A stretch of 64,000 bases of DNA. Source: Mercurialis annua. Taxonomy: Eukaryota > Streptophyta > Magnoliopsida > Malpighiales > Euphorbiaceae. The DNA lies in assembly GCF_937616625.2 (NCBI RefSeq), contig NC_065574.1, forward strand, positions 558,001-622,000, given 5' to 3'. Every line of letters starts with the position of its first letter. The first letter of the stretch is position 1. A program made the position numbers and the translations under genes. The notes beneath the pieces are model-generated. The model was not told the DNA's origin and did no database searches. It was given only the letters and a program-made list of their open reading frames with translations. Positions 35,936 through 47,293 of this stretch are shown here, piece after piece.

Positions 35936-36174
35936 TCAATTCAGATTCAATCTCGATCTCAACTTCTCGATGATTTGTCCTGCAATTTGCTCATTATCCC
36001 ATGAACCTAGCGCCAATTTTTCCATTACCCATGAATTGCTTTCAAAGAAAAGCACTGCTCTCAAATCCCTCAAATTTGAAGGTACCGCCTCATAGAAATT
36101 TCTGTCGCTGTAATAGTATAAAATGTAATAAGCACCGGGCCAGTGCTTCACTACATAACCGAGAGTAGGAGCTA
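35936..36174 (-). pseudogene. C-terminal exon of an unrecognised gene family
   Basis: An open frame follows an AG acceptor at 36175-36176 and runs to TGA at 35936, about 79 residues. It contains HWPGAYYILYYYSDRNF, ENSW-like FESNSWVMEKLALGSWD, and a charged helical end. The start VAPTLGYVVKHWPGAYYILYYY is similar to reading frames at 36732-36790 and 37814-37930 (TLAYEVQHWTNALSILYF), so these are members of one family. It may be the last exon of a real gene whose earlier exons are at 36784-37179, but that part has in-frame stops. I do not recognise the family. Confidence 0.5.
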
Positions 36175-36446
36175 CTGCAATTAGAGATTTCTTGGGGGAT
36201 AGATGATGTGTAAAATTAGAAAGATATAAAATGACATGTAAATAAGATAATGAAGTGACTCAGCTTTCGGTGGCCACATTGTATTATTAATGCCGAAAAT
36301 CATTTAAAGACCATCGGAGGTTCACTTAATAGAAGTTTGGTGACCATTTTGTAATTTTTTGAAATTGAGTGACCATTTTGAAATTTAGGGAAAGTTTAAT
36401 AACTCCCAGAATCTTTAACCCTGTAAATAACCATTTTGGATATTTA

Positions 36447-37580
36447 TTCATTTATATCTATGTATAGGGGGCGACCTGCGGACCGATTCCCCCCTCCATA
36501 GCCGCCCCACGACCCTCATCTCTCTCGTCGGCGAGATGTAACTCAACTATTTCATAGCTAGACAAAGTAGTAGTCAAAATTAGAGAACTAACATCACATT
36601 AGCATGAAATTTAACTATATAGAAATCATGAACTTCAATTAAAACATCAAATAATTGACAAATTTGTTATATTAACAAATTTTATCTCAGATTGGAGACG
36701 TAAAAAGAATTGTCATTGCAAAAATATAATATACTCAAAGCACCGGTCTAGTGTTGCACCTCATAAGCGAGAGTGCAAACCACTTAATCTATATACGCCA
36801 TAACTCGTGCAATTTGGGAAAGTGGAACATAGTGTCGCTCGCACCATGTTCTAAGCATAAAACCCTCCAGTTTCACGCTGCTGCGGATTTTCACAAATAA
36901 TCTTTTTTGGAATATAATAATTTTTCTGACGGAATCCATTACTCGCAAAAGCAAATTTTCGCGAGACTCTATATCAAGAAAGGCCACTATGAGTTATTCT
37001 CTCAAGCGGATTAGGATGTTTGTTTCTGCCTCAACAACTTCAATACGGTTAACAAAACTGGCCGAGACAAATATTATAAGCGCAACTCCAACTATAATGA
37101 GCAGGACCAACCTTAGATAAAACGAAGCCCTATGCGAAATTTTTTGTATTTTTTTTATAAAAATATCTATTTTTGTCAAACTATTTGTAAAAATAAGCTC
37201 ATTTTATTTTGTTCACAAAAATATGATCTTTTCACTTTATTTTTGCAAAAGTACACTCTTGGTAGATTATTGGTAATTTTTTAGTAGATCGTTGCTAGAT
37301 TTTTAGTAAATACTCAATAGAGTTTTAGCAGATTTTCATAACATTTTTTGTAAAAATCGTATTTTTATAAAAAATAAAACAAAAAATGTATATAGTGTAA
37401 TGTACTATTTTAGATCGATAAATATATAGATTGAACCCTAAACAGTTATATATATATAACTTATCGCTAAAAATAAGGCCCTTAAAATCTATTTCTCTAA
37501 TTATTAAAAAATCTAATTAAATAATTCTATTATTATTATAACAATTGATCAACTTTTTCTAATTTATAATATTATGTTAT
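36447..37580. repeat. Tandem duplication unit 1 (about 1.13 kb)
   Basis: It starts at the GGGGGCGACCTGCGGACC region and ends near ATTATGTTAT. The same text follows 1,133 bases later as unit 2, with small differences. Confidence 0.88.
36732..37179 (-). pseudogene. Unrecognised membrane-protein gene fragment, in-frame stops
   Basis: Read on the minus strand from 37179, one frame encodes a probable membrane helix (SFYLRLVLLIIVGVALIIFV) followed by VNRIEVVEAETNI. It then meets a TAA at 36994-36996 and continues in the same frame as a 67-residue stretch containing KLEGFMLRTWCERHYVPLSQ. Further stops follow (after MAYID and after EVQH). The same protein text is in unit 2 without the later stops. 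I do not know the family. A single transmembrane helix near the N-terminus is the only structural clue. Confidence 0.6.
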
Positions 37581-37813
37581 TTATTTATATTTATGTACAA
37601 GGGGCGACCTGCGGACCAATTCCCCCCTCCATAGCCGCCCCACAGCCCTCATCTCTCTTGTCGGCGAGATGTAGCTCAACTATTTCATAGATAGAAAAGT
37701 ACTGATCAAAATTAGAGAACTAACATCACAGTAGCATGTAATTTAACTGTACATAAATCATGAACTTCAATTAAAACATCAAATAATTGACAAATTTGTT
37801 ATATTAACAAATT

Positions 37814-38074
37814 TTATCTCAGATTGGAGACGTAGAAAGAATTGTCACTGCAAAAATATAAAATACTCAAAGCATTGGTCCAGTGTTGCACCTCATAAGC
37901 GAGAGTGAAAACCACTTGATATACATACGCCATAACTCGTGCAATTTGGGAAAGCGGAACACAGTGTCGCTCGCACCATGTTCTAAGCATAAAACCCTCT
38001 AGTTTCAAGCTGCTGCGGATTTTCACAAATAATCCTTTTTGGAATATAAAACCCTCCAATTCTAAGGATAACAT
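37814..38074 (-). pseudogene. Unrecognised membrane-protein gene fragment, second copy
   Basis: An 86-residue frame contains KLEGFMLRTWCERHCVPLSQ, then VVFTLAYEVQHWTNALSILYF, then a stop. It is the counterpart of 36732-36990 in unit 1, open where unit 1 has stops, but the membrane-helix part is deleted. The N-terminus (MLSLELEGFIF) comes from the deletion join. No full gene can be built from it. Confidence 0.55.
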
Positions 38075-38200
38075 TTCTTTGTAAAAATTGTATTTTTATA
38101 AAAAAATAAAACAAAAAATGTATATAGTGTAATTTACTATTTTATATCGATAAATATATAGATTGGGACCTAAACGGTTAAAAATATATAAATTAATTAA

Positions 38201-38205
<5 letters not shown>

Positions 38206-38248
<43 letters not shown>
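38206..38248. repeat. (AT)n microsatellite
   Basis: About 21 AT units inside duplication unit 2. Confidence 0.95.
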
Positions 38249-38252
<4 letters not shown>

Positions 38253-38758
38253 ACTAGTTATTACTAAAGAGTCTAATTAATTTTTTAAATATAACTTATC
38301 ACTAAAAATGAGGCCCTTAAAATCCATTTCTCTAATTATTAAAAAGTCTAATTAAATAATTTTATTATTAGTATAACAATTGATCAACTTTTTCTAATTT
38401 ATAAAATAATGTTATCTCCAGTTAAGAAATAATTTAATTTTCAATTTTTTTGACATACACAATTTAAAATTTAAAATTTAATGTGAAATTGTAGATATGT
38501 AAAGAAGAAATAGTGATCGTTATTAAAATTCAAAATCCAAATCCCATACACATACGCTCACTAATTCCTTCTCGAATTTCTTAAATCAAATTTGACCATC
38601 AAATGGCCAAATTATAATTTATTATTCTTGCTTTATCTATAATTTGATGTTATTAAATTAAATTTAAAACAAAAATAAAGAATTATAAAAAATAGTAGAA
38701 CTTTATAAAATTATAAACATATAAAATTAAGTAAAAGTAAATACATAATAAATAAATA

Positions 38759-39207
38759 GGCTTAAGGTCTGAGAAACTACCGACTTTTCAATTTTTTTTC
38801 AATTGCACCCTCACCTTGTAATTTCTTCAACAGCATCCTATTTCGTATTTTTGGCTTTCAATAGCACCCCGACCTTGTAAAACAGTCAATTTTACCATAT
38901 TTTGTATTTTTGACTTTTAATAGCACCATCAATCAACAAATTAAACTCATTTATCGAGGACTTATTTGAATTTTTTTTAAGTTAAAAGTCTTGTTTAAAA
39001 GTGTTCAAGTAGAAAAAAGTATGATTTCACCTTAAAATTTAGTTTTTTTGAAAATTTTCATTCTTATGGTAATCAAATCATATAATTTTTTTAATTTAGA
39101 GTGCTATTGGAAGCCAAAAACAAAATAGGGTGCTATTGAAAAAATTACAAGCTGAGGGTGCTATTGAATTTTTTTTGAAAGGTCGGTAGTTTTTCAGACC
39201 TTAAGCC
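38759..39207. mobile_element. Mutator-like MITE, copy 2
   Basis: 449 bp. It starts GGCTTAAGGTCTGAGAAACT and its other end reversed starts GGCTTAAGGTCTGAAAAACT. An exact 9-bp target duplication AAATAAATA flanks it (38750-38758 and 39208-39216). The interior is that of 10695-11147 in the opposite orientation, including GTCCTCGATAAATGAG. No reading frame. Confidence 0.92.
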
Positions 39208-39539
39208 AAATAAATATGACTAATACATTATTGACTAAAATCTCAAATTTGAAAATAAGTTATGTAGTCTTAGTTTAAAACTTTAAATCATGACTACCAC
39301 TAATTTAGGTCACCAACTCACCACAATATACTTACATAACAATGTTATTATACTAATGAACACTCACCATAAGTGACATAATAATGTTATTATATAATTC
39401 TACATACAACATAGTTACATAAGGAACCCTCATACTTAGGATAATATCATCTTACTACACATAAGATTTACAGTTCAAACTTAATTTACTTACAAGATAA
39501 CTAATTGATTCTATACATCATACTGATTTTTTGAGTAAA

Positions 39540-41837
39540 TCAATGTTCTTCCAGCCAGATCCGTGCAGTCTCCAATGCTACCCCTGCTGCATCACGCACG
39601 TACTCTCTCTGCCGTTTAAGTTCTGAAGCTGTTTCCATTTCACTATAGGCAGCGTCCATGCTTCTCTTCGACACAGCTACATCCTCGGAAACTTCATTAG
39701 CACGAGCCTTGAGCAATGCTGTCTCTGCTTCACATGCAACCAACTGTTTTTCAAGTTGAACGAGTATGCCTTTGACACGTGAGACTTCTTCTTGAAGTGA
39801 TTGGAGGTGATTCTCTGAAGTGCTGTATGCAGCTTCTGCCTCGGTGTGGAGATGAGAAACATCGTCAAACCTAACTTTCTCACTCTCATGACGCTTGATC
39901 AGCGCTTCATATGATGGACCTTCATTTATAGACCCTTCAATTGCAGTCAAAACTGAAATATTGTGAATGTAATCCTTCACGGCCTCAGCAAACGGACCGC
40001 AATCAATGGAAAGCCTCTGAAAGGCAATTAGAGTGGATTCTGCCACCTTTAGCATTTGTATAGAATCAGGAGGATTTATGGATTCCAAAATATCAAAAAG
40101 CGATTGCCCAAATGTCTTTAAAATTGACTTCGGCGAAACATTGCTGTCCGGAATTATCCCAGAATGATTTTCCTGCCTTGAAGGCTCAGGAAATACAGCA
40201 TCCGAAAGTCGAGCATCCTGCAAAGAAGCTCTCAATGTTGGCATGTCACTTTCGGCACTCAAAACTCTATGTGGTAAGAGAAAACGGCCTTCATTGTTGT
40301 AGATATTTACATTTTCTGAACACCTAACAGGGTCAAAGTTGGGGAAAATACCTGCAAAAATATGCACAGATTGTACTGAGGATATGAGGACGAAGTCAAA
40401 TAAACATATGGATGGAGCCATGCTTAAATAAAATGGGTGCAGTAGTAGGACGATGGTTTGGATACTGAGATGGAGAGAAAGCAAGCCGACCCAGCCAACT
40501 ATATATATGAGCACCTAAATTCTGTTCGATAACAGCTACAAACGCACATAAGAAACAATCAATACTTAGTATATCAACCTGGTGATCTAGTAACAGATTT
40601 AATGCTAAATGAACACTGGAAGACCTACATCGACAACTCCTTGCTTCTACGGTACATGCAAAACCCAAAAATAAAATAAGAGAAAGAAGCAGAGAGACTA
40701 AACCTTCAGTTACAGTATTCCCCAAAACAGATGTTTGCTTCCATGACACTTTCTGGAAAAGATTCTGTGAATGGTCCATTGGCTGGAAAACCTGATCCTC
40801 ATTCCGTGTCATGGAATCATTGGACTCTGCTTCTTGCATGACGAGGTCTGCATTGCAGATTATAACTTGGTCTGAATGTAAAGTTGTATTTGGGAGATTT
40901 AGAGAATTTTCAGAGTTCGGCACTAGCGGTGACTCTTCATTCTCAGAACTCATATCATTCTTGTCCAAGTCATTCATTGCAGCACTGAATCTGGACTGAA
41001 GAGAAGAGTACTCCTTGCTTTCACCCTCAGGTGTCTTAATCATAGTGTTGACTTCCGAATCTGCCCACTGGAAAAACTCACAAGCCCCATGGTTCTGCAT
41101 CAAATTCTCAATTTCAATGAGGAACAAACCCTACGAATCACCAACTGAAATAACTCCAAAATGTTGTTGTTACATAAATCTAATTCAAATGCTAATATGC
41201 AGAGACAAACAAATTTACACAAGATAGTGCAACTAAAGCTTAGAACATAAAATATCATCACTCAATTATCATTTGAACAGTACACACCTTTTTAATCCGG
41301 CAAGCAAAGTACCATCTGTGTTTATTAGGGCCGGTAGAAACTCCATTGACACTACAAATCCCAACACCACAGGGACACATAGGAGCTCTGCTAGTAATTT
41401 TACTTAACTCATCACACCATTTGAAAAACCTACAGTCCTGGAAAAAATAAAAAGATCACATCACCTCACATGCATTAATATTAAAAAAAAATGAAAAGCT
41501 GTGTAATGGTAAGTGAACTAACAGAAGAATAACAAGAATAGAAATCCCTGTCAGGATTTTTCTGAGTCATTGAAGTTTTAACACGACAGTTGCCACGGCC
41601 ACACGGGCATCTGACCGGAGTAGAAGACGACGGAGAAGAAGGAGTTGATTTCTTGGGGTTTTTGCTGGGGCAATCTTTAGCCCAGTGGCCTTGTCTTTTG
41701 CAGCTAAAGCACTCATCTTTCGAGCTTCTCTGCGGCGACGGTGATGCGCCGTTACTGGGTGCATAAACTGGTGGCGGCGGTGGTGAAGTCGTCGGAAGAA
41801 ATGGGTTGTTGTTTGCGATTGCTATATCGCATTCCAT
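39540..41837 (-). CDS. Zinc-knuckle / double GRF zinc-finger / coiled-coil protein, copy B
   Basis: Four exons: 41523-41837, 41288-41437, 40704-41094, 39540-40351. They give 555 residues with intact frame and the same intron positions as copy A. A Pro-rich start (TTSPPPPPVYAP) precedes a CCHC knuckle (C43-x2-C46-x4-H51-x4-C56). The first GRF finger (about 78-115) begins CPCGRGNC and ends DCRFFKW. The second (about 125-165) begins CPCGVGIC and ends CEFFQWAD. Exon 4 encodes a long Glu/Ala/Lys-rich helical region, probably coiled coil (about 440-555), ending RIWLEEH where copy A ends RLWLELL. Its GRF fingers look more canonical than those of copy A. The first-exon donor GTTAGT is chosen because it keeps the frame. 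The upstream in-frame extension starts with TTG, so ATG 41837 is preferred. Function is inferred: nucleic-acid binding. Confidence 0.87.
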
Positions 41838-42698
41838 GATGGTTAAGATATTGTGGGTAAATAATTGATGAAGTAAAGGTTTCAAATTTTTAGAGAGATA
41901 AAATGAAGTGATCAAAAGCAGAGTGAGAAAATTGCGGAAGATGAGACTGAAGAGTGAGAAAGAGCTCTGAAATTATTCAGTACGTTTGTTCTATGTAATT
42001 ATCATGCACCCTTTGCTAATCAGGCTGTTAATCTGTGAGAGAGAATAGGTGCATCGGTGGTGGCGATTCTAATCCTAGATCATATACTACTTTTATCAAT
42101 TAGCCGTTGGTTTTTTTTTTGGGATCCAGTTATAGAAAATTGCTATTTGTATGGAATAAAGACATATTTTGCTAATTTTATAATCTCTCGTGTTTTTAAA
42201 ATTAAACAATTAAAATTTTTATTATTTTAAAATTAAATAAATAAATTTTTTTAGTTTACTTTATCTCCTCAAATTTTTTGTAAATTATTTCAAACATTAA
42301 AATTATCTTTGAATTTTTTTCCTATATGATTATAAGAGACATGTCAGCTATTAACGAGTGTTTCTAATAATACTGAACGAAAGGGGTTATTTGTCTATTT
42401 GAAAATAAAGAGGGTTTAATTATATCTGAAAAAAACAAAAGAGTACTTTCATAAAAACTATGAAGATTTTTTTATACCGTTTACCGTTTAAATACACTTA
42501 ACTTAAATAAAAAAAACATTACAGAGAAAAGTTGCTCGTTTAACTATTAGATAATTTATGACATAACAATAAATTATAGCTCAAATAATATAATAATAAT
42601 TCAATATGCATAATTTTATCAACTATAACAAATAAACATTAATATTTTTTCAGCAAATAATTAAATTCAATAAATACAAAATATTTAACAATCACGGC
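41838..42698. other. Upstream region of GRF copy B, then intergenic DNA
   Basis: The first 200 bases should hold the 5' UTR and promoter of copy B. The rest is AT-rich with no gene. Confidence 0.4.
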
Positions 42699-43670
42699 TA
42701 GAGGTGTAAACGAGTTGGACTACTCATGAGTTACTCAAGATCCACTCGAAAAATACTCGAGATCAGCTCAAAAAATTCGTGTCGGGCTTCATCTTGAGCC
42801 GAACTCGAGTATCAATTACTAAGGTTCATGAGGCTCGCGAGCCTAAACGAGTTTGTTATAAAAATATATTACTATATTAGACTTTTATAACTTTAATTTA
42901 GTTATTTATCATAGAAATTGATTAAATTGCATATTATATAATGAAAAAAATTATAATACATTAAATTTGATTATTTTTCGAATATTGTTTTTTATTAAAA
43001 TCAAGTCGAGCTCAAGCTCGATCTTGGCTTAGTGCGGGCTCCGCCCGTTTAAATTTTATGTCTTTAAATTTAAGTGTAGATTAATTAAATACTATTATAT
43101 TTTATAATAGGCCAAATCTATGTAGAGGCCCCTGTATTTTATACTTTTTTGTCGTTGGTCCTTATACTTCATTTTTGTATTTTCTGATCTCTCTACTTAC
43201 CTATTTTTTATTTTCATGTCCTTTTTGAGTTTTTTTCTGTCCTTTTGTGTGACTGGAGGAAAAAAAGATTGTAAGTAGAGGGACTAGAGGAAAAAATATT
43301 ATAAGTATAGGGACTGAAAAAAACTCAAAAAGGACCTCAAAATTGAAATAGATAAGTAGAAGGATCAGATAATACAAAAATGAAGTATAAGGACCTACGG
43401 AAAAAAGTATAAAGTACAGGGGACTTTAGATAGGTTAAGCCTTTATAATGAAAAAATAACATGCATCAAATATTATAGATTTTAATTATTTTTAATATTT
43501 TTATTGAATTTGAGTCGAGCTCGGACTCAAGTAGCTCAGTTATTGTTCGAGCTCAAGCTCGAATTTTAAATTTGGGCCCATTCGAGCTCGAGCTCGTGTT
43601 TGCATAATATAGTTGAGCCCCAGCTGAAATTTGGCCTAACTCAGGCTCGACGGGGGCCCGTTTACACAAT
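42699..43670. mobile_element. hAT-like dispersed repeat with GAGCTCGAGCTCG text
   Basis: The left end TAGAGGTGTAAACGAG and right end CCCGTTTACACAAT are inverted partners over about 10 bases. The interior is full of AGCTCGAGCTCG-like words, a hallmark of a common plant non-autonomous hAT-type repeat. I could not find an 8-bp target duplication, so the ends are approximate. It contains the nested MITE at 43110-43441. Confidence 0.6.
43110..43441. mobile_element. Nested Mutator-like MITE (332 bp)
   Basis: It starts GGCCAAATCTATGTAGAGG and reversed from the right starts GGCTTAACCTATCTAAAG. Complementarity continues inward through GGTCCTTATACTTCATTTTT. A 9-bp flank TTTATAATA (43101-43109) matches TTTATAATG (43442-43450) at eight of nine positions. 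No gene. Confidence 0.88.
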
Positions 43671-43831
43671 GGCATCAGCTCATCCACCTGTTGGGTTTCT
43701 GAAAGAGCGTTAACACCAACCCTAAACCTGCCCTTACTCCAATTTGTTTAGTATTATCCCCTCCCTTTAAAAACCCTACCCAACCACACTATAGACTACA
43801 GAGGCAGCAACAGCAAGCAGTGAAGCTGAAC

Positions 43832-43873
43832 ATGGCGGCTGCCTCTCTCTTAAATATCTCATTGCCCAGATGA
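43832..43873 (+). CDS. Upstream ORF (13 codons) before HISN2
   Basis: ATG at 43832 opens a frame MAAASLLNISLPR and stops at TGA 43871-43873, 25 bases before the HISN2 start. If the transcript begins upstream, scanning ribosomes would meet this ATG first, so it may damp HISN2 translation. Its Ala/Ser/Leu-rich text looks like the start of a plastid targeting peptide, so it may be a former start or part of an alternatively spliced form. No evidence of function beyond position. Confidence 0.4.
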   Translation: MAAASLLNISLPR

Positions 43874-43898
43874 AGAAAACAATCTGTAACCAGTAAAA

Positions 43899-45585
43899 AT
43901 GGCAATCTCATCGTTTCAATCCCTTGTTTTTCCTTCAAAAACCCGTGTTTTCATCCCAATCGGCGGTTCCAATGCCAGAAAAATAATTAAACTTCCTCTA
44001 ATTCTCGCTTCTGCCAAAAAACCTAACGCCGATCTCTCCCTCCAATCCAAGGTAAGCTAAATCAGAACATTTTTAGCGCACAATTATTTTATTCTTTATG
44101 TGGGCATTTCATATGGTTAATTAAATTGCATTATATACCAGACATTAGTCAAATCCCTACTGTTGTAGTAGGAATTGTTACATGTCTGGTAAATCAAAGA
44201 AGGAGAAGGGAATATAACAGATGGGTTTTCCATCTTTGTATTTTCCATCTCTTTCAAGGTGTTCATCGTTGCCCAATAATATATTTTCATTATTATTTGA
44301 GCTACATCTGGACTCTACATTTAAATATTTTTATCATATGCTTTATTATTTGAATGTTTCTGATATAATATAACCAGACATAGTCAGATGTCTACTTGTG
44401 CTTTATTTCGGTAGAGATCGTTACATGTCTGGAAGATTATTATGGTGTTCATCGTTGCCCGATAATACTAACTTCATTATTATTTGAGCTACATCTGGAC
44501 TCTACATTACTTTAATAGATACAAATTATTTGTGTTTTCTTTAATTAAAATTCCTTTGATTTAATTTTTAATTCATGTGCTTGTACGTTTGCGATTCTTT
44601 ATAGAGTTTTGGAATAGAGTGTCTAACTTTGTTTTTACAGGTTGAGACATTATTGGACAGCGTAAAATGGGATGATAAAGGTTTGGCTGTGGCTATAGCT
44701 CAAAATATAGACACAGGAGCCATTTTAATGCAAGGCTTTGTGAACAGAGATGCACTGTCCACAACCATTTCCTCTCGAAAGGCAACATTTTACAGTCGTT
44801 CGCGATCAAGTTTGTGGACAAAGGGAGAAACCTCGAACAATTTCATCAACATTCATGACATCTTCCTTGATTGTGACAGGGATTCGGTATGTTCTCAACA
44901 GTCTGTTGTCAAAGTCATGAACAATGCAGTAGTTCTTCTTTGAATTTAATTTGTTAACGTCTTCTCCAGATAATTTACCTAGGGAAGCCTGATGGACCTA
45001 CTTGTCATACAGGGTCCGAAACATGCTATTATACATCAGTTGATGATTTTCTAGAACAGAAACAGGTTTGTGATTCTAGTTTTCCTTGAATTTAATCGTT
45101 GTTGCTAATCATCAAATGCTGATCTAGAGACTTATGAGCTAAGTTGATTATTACCAGGATGAGGGAAATAGGTTGGCATTAACCAGTTTGTATTCATTAG
45201 AGTCCACAATTTCTCAGCGCAAAGCAGAATTAACTGTGCCGCAAGAAGGAAAGCCCTCTTGGACCAAGCGACTACTAACTGATCCCAACTTACTGTGCTC
45301 GAAAATAAGGTAATTGTTGGAGATTTTCTAAAAGCAAGTTTGGAGATTCTTTTTCTTCTAAATGTAGTTTTTACCATTCCTAAACTTGATAGGGAGGAGG
45401 CTGATGAGTTATGCCGAACACTAGAGGAAAATGAGCATAGTACACGTACTGCCTCAGAGATGGGAGATGTGCTTTACCATTCCATGGTCCTGATGGCACT
45501 TAAAGATGTAAAGATAGAGGATGTATTAGATGTTCTTCGTTGTAGATTTTCACAGTCGGGTATTGAGGAAAAGAAAAGTCGGTGA
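43899..45585 (+). CDS. HISN2: Bifunctional phosphoribosyl-ATP pyrophosphatase / phosphoribosyl-AMP cyclohydrolase
   Basis: Five exons: 43899-44051, 44641-44886, 44970-45065, 45158-45309, 45393-45585. GT-AG borders, 279 residues, no internal stop. It catalyses steps two and three of histidine synthesis: removal of pyrophosphate from PR-ATP, then opening of the purine ring of PR-AMP. Residues 1-51 are Ser/Lys-rich and look like a plastid transit peptide. The cyclohydrolase domain (about 52-165) has SLWTKGETSNN, the metal-site region DCDRDS (128-133) and Cys145 and Cys152 in TCHTGSETC. The pyrophosphatase domain (about 185-279) has the acidic EEADE near 217-221 and EMGDVLYH. The protein ends SQSGIEEKKSR, as plant HISN2 proteins do. 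Intron 1 (589 bases) contains imperfect repeats of TACATGTCTGG and GCTACATCTGGACTCTACAT. The small upstream ORF at 43832 may affect translation. Confidence 0.95.
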
Positions 45586-45915
45586 CACCAAAACTAAAGT
45601 TAAATGATGTACAGCTTCATACTGTAATCCAATTTTAATTTAACGGGAATATATCGCCGATAAATTGATCAGTGCCGGTGTGTATTGTAACTTCCTTTTG
45701 TTCACATGAATTTGTTGATTACCATTTTCTGTTATTGATCAATAATACAATATAAAGGTTTACATAATTTGGCAAGATATCAACAGTTTACACTTTTGTT
45801 TAGGACATGAGTATCCATAATTGAGAAGTATGTTCTTTTTTATTTAGGGCTAGCAGCATAATATTTTGATTGTCGACTTTTGATGGTTGGTTAACACTAC
45901 CGAGTCATGGGATTG

Positions 45916-46233
45916 TTAATGACTAGGTGCTGCGGCTGGTGGAGAAGGTGGAAACACAGATGGCGGAGATGGCGGAACGACGACCGGAATTCCAGCACAT
46001 TTGCTCATGCAGGTTAAGTTCTCAGTATTGCATGCCATAAGGCACATTGCCATTTCTTGCAGTGGTTGTGATACGCATGTGGCTGAACATGCGATTATCG
46101 TTTGCCCGCAATCAGTAAGGCAGTGTCCGAGCGGGGGATTACCCTGAGCCCGTGCTGCAGTTGCACACACCACCACCACCACCGCTAGCAGCATTACAAC
46201 GGTGGAAAATTTCGAGTTGGCCTGTGGATTCAT
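45916..46233 (-). CDS. Small secreted eight-cysteine protein with Pro-rich tail, copy 1
   Basis: 105 residues in one exon. A signal peptide is likely (hydrophobic VVMLLAVVVVVCATAARA, residues about 12-29). The mature part has eight Cys arranged as two equal halves, CX3C-X6-CX3C, separated by ten residues (Cys 38, 42, 49, 53, 64, 68, 75, 79). The tail is VPPSPPSVFPPSPPAAAPSH, with SPP motifs like those of hydroxyproline-rich wall proteins. Paired CX3C motifs suggest two disulphide-stapled helical hairpins, as in alpha-hairpinins, but I do not recognise this family. Likely secreted to the wall or apoplast; activity unknown. A TATA-like TTATTTAAAG lies about 70 bases upstream. Copy 2 is at 49446-49763. 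Confidence 0.82.
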   Translation of the reverse strand: MNPQANSKFSTVVMLLAVVVVVCATAARAQGNPPLGHCLTDCGQTIIACSATCVSQPLQEMAMCLMACNTENLTCMSKCAGIPVVVPPSPPSVFPPSPPAAAPSH

Positions 46234-46300
46234 TATGGCACTTCAACTTGAAGAATAAAACTTCACTCTGTAGAGGTATCTCCTGGTCCTGATGCTAGGC

Positions 46301-46310
46301 CTTTAAATAA
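46301..46310 (-). promoter_or_regulatory. TATA-like element of the secreted-protein gene, copy 1
   Basis: TTATTTAAAG on the minus strand, about 70 bases before the ATG, conserved in the second copy at 49832-49841. Confidence 0.55.
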
Positions 46311-47293
46311 AAACTAATAAGGCGTTTGATTACTCTATGTTCAAGGAATTTGCTCATGCAAGAAGGATGTTGGTTACTTAACTTGAGCAATACGGAAAAT
46401 AAAAATTAAGCATTGAATACATGTTCGACAATAGTGTCTCAACTGTATTATATTCCCTTGCATGTTATGCTACTTATTTTTCTGGGAGAAGGTAAATTAA
46501 GCCGCTGAATTTACCTTCATCGTAGACATCCATCAATCCACTGTGCATTCAGTAGCGGTGGGAAAAAAATACCTGATAAAATGAATCCGAAAATATATTT
46601 AACCGGTTCAAGAGTTCGAGTTCAGGTTTGATTGGTTATGCATAGCCCTAGTGCATTAGATTGTGCAAATTGATTTTTGGTTTCATTGGGAAGTTAATTT
46701 GCTAAATCAATCTATTTTAAGAAAATACTAAAGCAAACCAAATGAGGCACTTGATCAAGCGACAACAACTCAATTATTTAGTTTTCGAGCTCCTTCTACC
46801 CCTAAAATGTATGGTTAACCCTCCCCCGTAATGAGAGCGATACCGAAAAGCTGGGTGGATGGTGAAAGAGAGATGGTTTGTGTACGTTGAGAGCAAAAAG
46901 TATTAGAAATTGACTGGTAGATCAAAGAGCAAAGGTAAGGTAGTTGAATCATGAATGAATTAATTTGAGTAGTCATTGTTTGCTTATGCAGCTCGAAATT
47001 GCGTGGTAGATAAAGGTAGCCGACATGTATGTTATATAACCACCCATAGTTTCATTAAACTTGGTAGGTTGAAATTTAATTTATTTATATATGAGAATTT
47101 TTTTTAAGGACTGATATTACTTTCAATTTATACAACTTTTGGTACATCGTACATGGATTTATATCTTGAAATTAATATATTCTTTTCCGTACAAGTGAAT
47201 TTTAAGAATGATATTTATTCTATGTTAAACTTTAATTCATTTGAAAATAACTATACATATATATTTAATTTTTCAATTGTTTATGAAATATTG

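Larger units (their letters stand above)
37583..38412. repeat. Tandem duplication unit 2 (about 0.83 kb)
   Basis: It repeats unit 1 from the CGACCTGCGGACC region to AATAATGTTAT. It lacks about 300 bases that in unit 1 encode the membrane helix, and has gained the (AT)n tract at 38206-38248. Confidence 0.86.
45678..47190. repeat. Segmental duplication, unit 1
   Basis: It runs from GTGTATTGTAACTTCC to the ACATCGTACATGGATTTAT region and matches 49219-50980 in the same orientation. It includes the small secreted-protein gene, its downstream flank and about 900 bases of upstream DNA. Confidence 0.92.
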
